Positions 55,061-64,000 of a stretch of DNA of 64,000 nt are shown one piece after another (position 1 is the first letter of the stretch; each line of letters opens with the position of its first letter). A program made the translations under genes and the position numbers. A model generated the notes under the pieces. It was not told the origin of the DNA and did not search any database. It worked only from the letters and a program-made list of their open reading frames with translations. Source of the DNA: Hyaloperonospora brassicae (taxonomy: Eukaryota > Oomycota > Peronosporomycetes > Peronosporales > Peronosporaceae); NCBI GenBank assembly GCA_947650285.1, contig CANTFL010001465.1, positions 266,634-330,633 on the forward strand, written 5' to 3'.

Positions 55061-57128
55061 TAGACCCTCATACAAGCGATTTTTGTGAAATCAACTTCAC
55101 TACATACTTATAGTTTCCGTTCACTAGATTTGTCTTTCTCTGATTTCGTGTGCGTATAGTTGCAGTACAATAGTCCCCAATATTGCCAGTGTGGGTCATA
55201 TACGGAATAAATACAGTGCGCCGTAACCATTGCCCCGTTACAGCAGCATTCAAACGCATTTAATATCAAGATGATCAGCATTTTGTCGTTATCACGTAAC
55301 TCGTCGATTTCTAAAGCTAACGACATTGTAAGCAGCGGAACGCGTTATGGCCCTCTTTCAGCCATTTCGACGACGATATTGTCTTTCTTGTCGTGGAACT
55401 GGATGCGAGCGGGTAATGCCGAAAAGGTCCACGCGCAAAATGTTTTTGTGTCGAATTTGTTTCTACACTCTCGCAGAGATCGCTGGCACCAGAGATATAA
55501 ATACGGATGATCAAACGCTTCTTTCTACTTATAGGGTGCTATTATCGTGCGTCCAGATCATACAATGGCAGGTATGCGAATATGATAGTGAGAGTGTATT
55601 ACAACAAGTCAAGATATATGCACCTACCAATACTTCTTGTACGTTCAGCGATGAAAAAATGTGCAATGCCGCTGTGAAGGAGATACAGTAACTTGGGATA
55701 CGACTAGGACTAACGCACGATATGGTACCTAGCGACCACCTTGTTGCGAAAGCAAAGTGATATCATCGAGCTCTACCCTTGCCAATGTTTCGACCCTCGA
55801 ATGGTTTTTATCAAAAATTAATGGTCTCGGTTGCGTCATTTTTTCGTGGTATTGAATTTGACGGAGAAAATATCTTAAAGATAAATTGGCTTAATATATA
55901 GCAATCAAGTTGTTCTTGCGAAGATCGAGGATAAGATAATAAGTAAGCTAATATCGTTATTTTCTTGCAGTGCAGTCGCAAGGATTCCCTCACAAATCCC
56001 TCACACAAAGAGACGCAGATTTAAGAGTGTTATTCAACGAGATTTGTGACAATAAACGACGCGAGTTTCTTTTTTCGTTGTAAAAGACGCGTATTAACAT
56101 TTTTCCAGGCCACATATAAAGCTGCACCTAGTCGGCATATATTTTTAGGTGGATCGAATGTGAGACGGAGAATCCTATGAATCTTTTCCAGTGTATGTAT
56201 AATTTTCTTATGTGCCACATTACCACTAATTTCCCTTTGAGTAGCCAAGAAGGAAGTTGTCTTGTCTTCAAAAGTCTTGATTAATCCTGAGTAATTACCC
56301 ACAAAAAATCCGTAAATTACTAATTCTGGATCCGACAGTCCTTTCGAAAGCTAAAGTTGGGGATGGATCAATACTGCCGAATTCATTCTGAGACGGGTAC
56401 TATGGAGCTATTGCTAGGCAATTCGATATAAAAAAGGCGCGTTCATAAACTCGTGTATAGCTATATGTTAGCAACATTGGATCAATAAGCTTAGAAGAGA
56501 CGTGACTGCTTCCTCATATGATACTACCTCGAGGTGGTGGAGGGCTTGCAACCATAATTTTTTGGTGAGGGAGATCTTTTTGTCCAAAATCACTTCTTGG
56601 ATTCAGAGAGACGGGGTTTTACTGATCTCAATCTTTATCATGGAACGAACCTTAATCAAAATTATGCATAGGTGTATGATATATCCGCTACTGTATTAAA
56701 AATGTTTGAAGGAAGCTTTGATGTAAGTACGAAGTATAGAGAAATGTACATCTATTGTTATATACCCGAATATTAAGTGTTCCTCCTCAATATATCCGTA
56801 TTTATTATTATCTCGTATCAACGAAAAGACATCTTACTGGCTGGAAATTGGTCCAGATAATGTTGCAACAGTCGGGATTATTACATATTGCTGCGCCCTA
56901 TTCTTCGCGCTATCATTCTAGTACAAGTCATGATTGACCTAAATATGGTGGGCGTGACTACGAACACGCACGAATGTGGTGATTTGAAATTTTGGTATAC
57001 AATACGTCACGATATACACTTTCCATAAAATCGGTCTTATGCTTAAACTTTTCGATTACACCACAAAACCTAGCTTCAACTGGATTGTGGCGCTTGCGTG
57101 TTGTCTGATGAATGCTTGACACCTATGT

Positions 57129-57570
57129 TGTAACGGGGCACTGTTGACTACGTACTGGTTGACCAGTACGGTGTATACTTCCACTAACGACAGTGGTCGA
57201 CAGTGCACTGCTATGTGTTAAAGGAACACAGAGGAAGGAAAGGAGACTATATAGTCAGACTAGTTTCTGGTAAAAGTAAAACTGTATTAATATAATTAAG
57301 TCCTATAACTCCTTAAATCTCTGTTGTCCTGACTCAATTATACTAATATAACTCTATGTATAATGACGTCTACTCACCACCCATTGCGCGCGTCTAGCAG
57401 AGATTGGTGGATTGATATCATCACGATTTCAACCAATGAGTAGATCCTTCGGCCATCCCAACAATATCACCATGTCTTGTGATATTGTTCAAAGAATATT
57501 CGACGTAATATTCTCTAGTTGTCACTTTCTTTTAAAGTGACAATCTCATGTAACGGGCTACCCCGTTACA
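57129..57570 (-). repeat. Solo LTR of the chromovirus family
   Basis: A 442-bp copy with TGTAACGGGG and CCCCGTTACA ends. It is flanked by TATGT and TATCT, a 5-bp target duplication with one mismatch, so it is a solo LTR left by recombination. The 3' two thirds match the LTRs at 2265 and 9841. The first third is different in sequence but again holds a strong hairpin (CGTACTGGT/ACCAGTACG). Confidence 0.9.
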
Positions 57571-60500
57571 TATCTGTACCACATATCAACGTCACATTTG
57601 TTCTTCGTAGGCCTCTACTTACAATTCGGAGTGGTAGGTCTTGTTTCGTACAATAGAATCGATAGGGACAGACTCAGCGTTGCGTACATAACACGTATAC
57701 GAGCATTATATGGTCATCGCGGCAAAAATTACCAACTCATCCTCGGACTCTTTTATTGACGTGCGTCGAGGATCTGACAATATGCATTTTATCTACTACA
57801 AGTTCTAGCAAAAAACAAACTCAATTAAGGTGCTCCATCGATGATCGATATGTGGTAAAAGCGATCACGAGATTTTACCGTTGAGTTGGGCCTGATAGCA
57901 CACAGATTGCAAGCGTCAGCGAAGGTCGAAAGGGGCTATGATAGGAGAATCTGAGCTGGTACGGGTGGCTTATGATCTTGTACCCAAACGTACCAGATTC
58001 CGATGCCGTTGGTGGCAAGGATGCGTAATGTGGTTTATGGCTAGGATGATATCGTGATCAAAGATCGCGATCTCAACACGAGATCCTGATCCTAACACGA
58101 GATCCTGATCCTAAAACAATATCGTGATCCCAACACGAGATCGTGATTTCAACTAGAGATCGCGATCCTGGATCTAGCTGCGTACGAATCGGTTGTGGAC
58201 CACGCCAAGGTTCAAGAGACAGCGTACTTGGTGCGGCATAAAAAGGTACAAACGGTGATCTTCTGAAAACGGAGACGCGTGGCCCCGGGTGTTCGTGATA
58301 CAGATACGCCTAGCGATGTGTGCTAGTAGTTAGGTTTGACTGATCACCATTAAGCAGAGTTCAATTTGCTTATGAGTAGACGTGTCGATTTCTCCTTCAG
58401 GTCGGATCACTGGCCACCCGACGTCAGGAAAAGTTTCATACTTAAATTGTGTGATATCCCTGGATCGTTTGGCTAGGAATCAAGGACTCTCAAGCAAAAT
58501 ACTCAACTGCGATTGAACGCAGCGAAAAGGTAAAGGCAACGGGTGCAAGATCGCGAGACGGCTCAAGTAGTTACAAGGCACGCAAATCAACATCACCGTT
58601 GGTCAAGTCAATCTAAACCAGATCAGGGCAAATCACATGGAGACCCACCCAGCAAATACGCAACCGTGTTAAGGCTTCTGCGCGATAGCCTCAACCCGAC
58701 CACGGCTAAGCCTGCATCAAATCGAGTCCACTTGTAAGAGAGCAACCCGCCCTACCGGCAAGTTCACAGGTTCATCGAACTTTACAGCGCGAAATAAATT
58801 AACCCCTCCAATAGTCGGTCGTCCGGGCGCCAGTAGAGAGTTGAGATCGACTCCTTGAACGAGCGATTGCCACTCCACCACAGTCGCGTGATCAAACAAC
58901 GGCTGAGCCGCATATTTGCTGTTTGAATAATGTGTTGCTTGGCAGCATACCCAACAACAACAACGTCGCTAAGTAAATACTCCTGCTATACAAATCTTGC
59001 GAAAGTCAACGAATTCAAGCTTAGCGCCATTTATGTTTTCGTGAGAAGTCGCCATATAATAGACACATGAGGACTAGGACTCCACCCGCGGTTAAATATC
59101 TTCAGGGTTATATACCGTCAATGGGCCGCGCTAGCGGATAGCATCCATGTAGTCACATGGTCGAATCTTCTGGATCACTTCAATCATGCTGCTTACGGGC
59201 TTGTGATCAGATCAATGACACGAGGAGGAGCGTTCAGGTTACTGGGATTATATGTACGCCTTTGCCATATGAGCAGAAGTAGATTGCGTTGTACATGGCG
59301 GACGACTGAAGTCACTATCTGGACAACGCAGGCGCGGAGATGTTAATCTCCGAAGCTAAAAATCAGGACCCCCTATCCGACACCCATTCACGGCGTGCAT
59401 TTGTGGGAGCTTAGAAGAGATAGCTCATACAGCAGAAAGGGGTGTGTAGGCCTGCGCTGAACGGACATTCTCGGTCCGTTAGTACTTGGTAGCTAAATGA
59501 ATGTTTTGTACCTGACAAATAAACAAACCTCATTTGATTATAGCCTTTTCGAGTACACACATAAGAGTACAAGCTCACACTAACCGATAGGTACTGAAAA
59601 CGAGAAGGAAAATCATACACATAGTATTGCGGAGAAGTCGCAATATGTACATTGATGACAAGATCATCCGTCTCATTGTGCCCATACTTGCCGACTAAAA
59701 CAACGTGGTAAGATTTTTTTGCTTTCATGTATCATGTGTACTTGGTCGGGTATAATCGAGGTATATGTCGCATCGAAAGAGGCACGACTCAACACATATT
59801 GTACAGAGCCAAATACTGCCGTGTGATAAGCTTGAAATCGCTTAGAACCTCTTCGATAGAAACCTGTTTGTATCAATGCAGCTGATGTCATTTTTTTTGT
59901 TGCATCCGGATCCGTACTGTCGATTAGATGGTGTTAAGCTAGACGCTAGCGTTCATTCATACTGAGGTGCTGATAGACGTAGTCATGTCGCTTAAGCAGA
60001 AAAATTTATCTTCATTTAATCATATCAATATTGCTACTGCAGTTATCAATTCTTATCGTTGACGCTCTACTATATTTTTTGGCAGCACAACACACCAGGC
60101 GGTCTGTTATAAGCGCAGCGGTGATAACGTATTGGCAGCGTCGTATTATTATAGTGACATATGCTATATTTGAGCAAAATAACAATGCACAGGCGAAAGG
60201 GTTCGTATTGGTCATTAACCATGATATTTATCACCCTCGTCCTTTCACCGCCTTTCTTCATTTTGAATGTTCACGATTCGCTTGATATATTTGTATGGCG
60301 TCATTTCGTATTCCTTTATCGACAAATCGTAAATTTCTGCGATAGCGAAATCGAACTCAAGGATGGAGTGAAGTAGGTGTCGAATTGTGATTTTGGCACC
60401 GTACCGAGCTGTCTACAAAACTTTATAATATTCTAGCGATATATACGCGCAGTATTTGTATTACAACAGTGATATCGGTGTATTCAAGGTTGCATTTGTA

Positions 60501-61599
60501 TCGATAATCAGAGCTTGGAAACTAGGCCTAATTGCTTAATATTTAGTAATTCGCTAATCTTCACATATAAATTAGCTGTAGGACATCCTAGTAATCAATT
60601 GTGCCCTTTCTTTGCGGTAAATCACTAAACAATGAGCTAATGTGTAGCTATTGCTGAGCTACTCCGCTTCAATTTGTACTATAATGTTCTCATCTTGATC
60701 CGTAAAGTAGTAGCCTCTACGATGTACATTATTCGAGTGTGTAATATGCGGTACGTGACCGGCCGTATTCGCTATTGTAAATTAGATTAAGGGCTTCTTG
60801 TCAAGAAGATCGTTTATTCTACGCCGTTCATCTTCCGATCTGTAAGAATTTTTCATCTGCATCGTTAGGTTGCAAAGAAATGTTGAAGCTGCGTATGCTT
60901 CTTCATGAATTGATAGATCTTTCGTGTCAAGGTTACGTTCTATGAGGAAATATACTATTCGCAAAACATGTTCGTCGACTACAATGGAATCATTTCTACG
61001 TCAGAAGAATCAGAAGAGAACGTATGGCATCTTTCAATACATGTATGCTTTGTTGAAATAATGCATTTTGAGTATACCAGTAAACACAGCGACATACTTC
61101 ATGGCGGAGACACTTACACTACAGATGACGTGGTCCAAGAGATAAGACTAAATAAGCTGTTCCGGTAAAGATTGCAAAGACTAACAATATCGCAGTAATT
61201 ATCTTCTCGATATAAATAGCACCATATGATACAGGGGTAGGAGGGTTGTGCATACTTGCAAATTGATACAGTTTTATCGCTAAGCACCACGTACTTTGAA
61301 TACCACATATCCTGATTATCTGCGCCGTGACTTGACCTATCCTTTTCGATGGATAGCACGTGCTTCAAATATTGACTCGTATTCCAGCATGATCGTCAAA
61401 TAGTTAATAACCGTTTGACATTACTGAATGATGCAACCCCTGATAGTGCAGCACTCGCACCAAACGAGCAAACTAATTCGAGACAGTACTTTGTACTCAT
61501 ACAACGACCATCATCGTTTTTCGCGACCAGAAAGTAAAAAAGCCCCTGTACATTGTTGACCACGCTTCCTGCTTATGATTAGTGTTGTCAATATATATA
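57571..61599. other. AT-rich region without recognisable genes
   Basis: Contains the tandem repeat at 58050-58170 and a GATC-rich part at 58540-58640. Other open frames are short and unrecognised. No gene can be supported. Confidence 0.45.
58050..58170. repeat. Imperfect tandem repeat, 19-20 bp unit
   Basis: Units like AACACGAGATCCTGATCCT recur about six times with changes (GATCGTGATTT, GATATCGTGATCC). The unit is again GATC-rich. Confidence 0.8.
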
Positions 61600-61667
61600 G
61601 GGAATTGCTAACTCCACACCCATTTTCCTTAAATTCACACCCTTCCTTCAAAATCTTATATATACAA

Positions 61668-61913
61668 GGTACGCAATCGCCGTTGGACAAAGACGAGTAC
61701 TTTCTCTGCCACTTGGCTACGGGCGACATCTTGCGCGCTGCTGTAGCTGCTGGCACCGACATAGGCAAAAAGGTCAAAGCCGCGATAAAGTCGGGCGCAC
61801 TAGTGGCCGACGAGATTGTCGTCGGTATCATTAAGGACGCCATCAAGAGTTTGGAATGCCGTCGTGGCTTTGTTCTTGACGAATTTCCACGAAAAGTCGT
61901 GCAGGCCAAAAAG
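61668..61913 (+). pseudogene. Captured adenylate kinase fragment, copy 2
   Basis: Same as copy 1: the segment starts at Gly-Thr-Gln-Ser-Pro and ends at an exon boundary after Val-Gln-Ala-Lys-Lys, followed by GTGAGA. The usual Asp-Gly-Phe-Pro-Arg-Thr block reads Asp-Glu-Phe-Pro-Arg-Lys. It lacks the P-loop and the lid domain, so it cannot phosphorylate AMP. The complete parent gene is not in the window. Confidence 0.88.
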
Positions 61914-61994
61914 GTGAGAACAAGAGGAGATACAGACGAGTGTCCAGGTTGCAACGCAGAGGCTGACCATAGTTCCCTCTTTTTGTATGCTTAG

Positions 61995-62758
61995 TCCTCG
62001 CAACTAAATATGTACCTGCTGGCCTTCAATGACGTCTCTTGCGCTGGCTGGGCATACGTGTTGTACCTAACAGTAAAAACGGTCCTCAAGGCGCGTGAAG
62101 GTGGCGATCTGGACTGGAGCCAAGTAACACAAATCACGTGGGACGTTGTGTCACTGCCGCTCAAAGTGGTTCAGACGATGGCCGTAATGGAGATCGTGCA
62201 CGATGCCGTGGGCTTTGTGCGGTCCCCAGTGGGCTCTACACTCATGCAAGTGAGCTCTCGGCTATGGATCGTCTGGGCTCTGTCCCGCCTCACGCTATCT
62301 GTTCGGATTCACGCTTATGGTGGGGCCTCGTGGAGGTGCCGCGCTAATTTTTTCATGCACTCACTCTGTACGACGCCGTGCCCAACTTCCTCTTCTTTCT
62401 GCTCTACCACATTTCCATGCTGTTTTCTCCCTCGGTTGTGCCTGGTACGTACTTACTTGCATCTATAATGACCTGCCGCAGGTCGATCCGAGTGGCTTGA
62501 ATTGTTGAGGTGCTATTAGAGCTCACATACTATTTTTGTTTATTAGGCGAAGTGCTTTGCATGGTGAGCTCGCTCAGCTTTCTCTCCACGGGTGCGTATG
62601 CCATCCAGCTGACCAACACACACAATATCTTGACCTCGCTCTACGTCGTGGTCATCCTCGTGCTAGTGGTGTGCATCCCAGGCCTGCTCGTCATGTATAG
62701 CCACATGCTCACGCAGCGTAATCGTGCGTACTCCAAGACAAAGATCGGGACTGCTTAA
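61995..62758 (+). pseudogene. Captured 3-hydroxyacyl-CoA dehydratase (HACD/PTPLA)
   Basis: The enzyme removes water in the third step of very-long-chain fatty acid elongation in the ER membrane. The captured part covers exon 61995-62444, a 102-bp GT-AG intron (62445-62546) and the last exon 62547-62758 to the TAA. Family blocks are Leu-Lys-Val-Val-Gln-Thr, Val-Arg-Ser-Pro-Val, Leu-Met-Gln-Val-(x2)-Arg-Leu, Trp-Gly-Leu-Val-Glu-Val-Pro-Arg and Leu-Tyr-Asp-Ala-Val-Pro. Frameshifts near 62276 and 62345 break it; the second falls next to the catalytic Glu/Tyr pair. The first exon of the parent is absent. Retention of introns shows DNA-level capture. Confidence 0.88.
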
Positions 62759-62889
62759 AAGCAGGATGCGACAAGAGAAGAATGAGAACTAGCAAGAAGC
62801 TGTCGTGTGCTGAGTGCAGTATAACGCTTGGAAGTTATGAAGAGCACAAGACAAACTTGCACCCAGTGCGTCCGGTAGCCTAACTCGGC

Positions 62890-63370
62890 TTAATATATTT
62901 TCGCTACTATCTGCAGTTTTAATTTAGCTAGCTCGTGCATTTCTTTAACGCCTGATTGGATTAGAGGTGATCTGATGGAAATTAACGGTTTAACACCAGC
63001 CAATGTCCTATTTCTGACAGTATCAGCCTGCTCGCTATCAAGCGTCCTATGAGTCGATTGACCAGACGGATAGAGTGACAGCTCGTGATTGTGGCATCCA
63101 TTTATCACGTTTGACTTCCAATTACCCCTTTTTGGAGAAATTTCCACTTAAAAGGAACGGGCAATCAATTCGGCGTGAGCTGGTCTGGCGTTGGCGCTCT
63201 AATCCAACCTTTGGTTCGTTTACGGCACCTCGATCACATTTAAGGTAGACACGCTTTCCTGCAATCGAAGTTTTAATCGTAACAGCACAGCCTTGGCCAC
63301 GTGCGAACGTCTGCACAGTATCCATAAGTTGCTCCCGACTGGAATACTCAACCTCGGGAGGAGGAAGCAT
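62890..63370 (-). pseudogene. MULE transposase N-terminus, FAR1-type zinc finger
   Basis: The minus strand from 63370 encodes Met-Leu-Pro-Pro-Pro-Glu, Ser-Arg-Glu-Gln-Leu-Met-Asp-Thr-Val-Gln-Thr-Phe-Ala and Leu-Lys-Cys-Asp-Arg-Gly. After a shift near 63122-63147 (in an A5/G4 run) it continues with Gly-Cys-His-Asn-His-Glu-Leu, then Thr-Leu-Asp-Ser-Glu-Gln and Ala-Gly-Val-Lys-Pro. The Cys pair followed by His-x-His is the WRKY/GCM1-like finger of FAR1 and MULE transposases. The DDE catalytic part is absent. This identifies the element as a MULE and shows that it was non-autonomous in this form. Confidence 0.82.
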
Positions 63371-63592
63371 GTTATTGCGTGGTGCCCTATCAGTAAACGC
63401 TGGAGGAGGTAGACCACAGGCGTGATTAGTATCTTACGTATTTCTTACGTATTACTTGCCAATTAATGGCCTAGATTATTGAGTAATACCTTTGTCAGAA
63501 ATCAAATCTTAAAATGAATAGGGATTTTATCGATACAATTTTGAAGGAAGGGTGTGAATCTAAGGAAATGGTGTGTGAATTTAATAATTTTT

Positions 63593-63886
63593 TAAATATG
63601 TCAAGCCAATTAGTCATTTAACTTCTACCACGCACTCACAATCAAAATATTGTATGTACGATGAAATCAAGACGGACGAGATGAACTAGCGGTCCACAGC
63701 CAGGTAGGTTTACTCAGCACTACAGAGCTCAACGATCTCTTACGAATGATTCGGTTAAGTGTTTCATTATACAAAGCTCAAAGCCACGACCACTAATCCC
63801 AGTTGTTCCATGGTCGTGACGGTTTGTGGAGACTAGTCACGATTAATATTCGTTAAGATAGTTACAAAACATGAATATGCTGATAT
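63593..63886. other. Spacer, no gene seen
   Basis: About 300 bp between the MULE and the next LTR. No feature is recognised. Confidence 0.4.
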
Positions 63887-64000
63887 TGAATCGGGGCAGC
63901 CCGTTACATGGAAATGTCACTTTAAAAGAAAGTGACAACAAAGAATATAAAGATGGATATTCTTTAAAACAATATCACCAAAGTGGTGATATTGAAGGGT
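63887..64000 (+). repeat. LTR of the chromovirus family, cut by the window edge
   Basis: From about 63887 the plus strand reads the start of the same LTR in the opposite orientation to the others: CGGGGCAGCCCGTTACATG, a hairpin GTCACTTT/AAAGTGAC, then AATATCACC/GGTGATATT. The first bases are slightly altered. The element would run off the right edge on the plus strand. Confidence 0.85.

Larger units (their letters stand above)
50736..57128. other. AT-rich region of old repeats
   Basis: The left end must be an LTR (start at 50736), but its far end was not found. The rest holds several repeat families noted separately, imperfect tandem units near 53232-53332 (GATTTCCA...GGGACRAG), and short frames of unknown kind (for example 55240-55700 and, on the minus strand, 56030-56302). 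No intact gene was recognised. Confidence 0.45.
61600..63592 (+). mobile_element. MULE copy 2 (longer Pack-MULE)
   Basis: About 2 kb. The left terminal repeat is the same as in copy 1 (GGGAATTGCTAACTCCACAC); the right one ends in GTGTGAATTTAATA and has lost part of the subterminal repeat, so its exact end is uncertain. Inside are the adenylate kinase piece, the dehydratase piece to its stop codon, and on the minus strand a FAR1-type transposase N-terminus. Its content beyond 62277 is absent from copy 1, which is therefore a deletion derivative. Left-end identity between the copies is over 99 percent, far younger than the decayed sequence around them. Confidence 0.85.

Overview
The window looks like oomycete nuclear DNA, most likely from a Phytophthora or downy-mildew relative. 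The evidence is eukaryotic genes with short GT-AG introns, plant- and chromist-type gene families, secreted proteins with no family I recognise, and oomycete-style Ty3/gypsy chromoviruses and Mutator-like (MULE) elements. No bacterial features, CRISPR arrays or organelle genes are visible. All calls come from reading the sequence; no database search was run.

Layout. 1-2264 is the decayed 3' part of a Ty3/gypsy element on the plus strand. 2265-10231 is a second, two-LTR gypsy chromovirus on the minus strand: gag, protease, RT, RNase H, integrase, chromodomain, then a 3' region with a plus-strand ORF antisense to pol. About 10.4-38.3 kb is a gene island of higher GC: a Pelota/Dom34 pseudogene; ribosomal protein eL13 (-); a large SAC3/GANP mRNA-export protein (+); an F-box protein (+); an M17 leucyl aminopeptidase (-); a Grc3/NOL9-type polynucleotide kinase (+); an RCC1-repeat protein with a mitochondrial-type N-terminus (-); then a secreted-protein family as one pseudogene and two intact tail-to-tail genes. 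For eL13, SAC3, F-box, aminopeptidase and RCC1 I could place introns so that summed exon lengths are exact multiples of three. About 39-64 kb is an AT-rich desert of decayed repeats, holding LTR relics, GATC-rich repeats and two young, nearly identical MULE copies.

Main discoveries. (1) The 2265-10231 retrotransposon is tiled almost end to end, in LTRs and coding regions alike, with short perfect inverted repeats. I placed at least 18 stems of 9-13 bp with loops of 8 nt or less, where about 0.3 would be expected by chance. LTR copies elsewhere keep hairpins even where their sequence differs. (2) The same element carries a long, protein-like antisense ORF at its 3' end. (3) The two MULE copies (48499-49483 and about 61600-63592) carry captured pieces of an adenylate kinase gene and a 3-hydroxyacyl-CoA dehydratase gene with introns, set so that splicing would fuse them in frame. 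The longer copy also keeps the FAR1-type DNA-binding part of a MULE transposase. (4) The secreted-protein pseudogene shares a 281-bp tract with only two differences with its intact neighbour while the rest has diverged, which suggests recent gene conversion.
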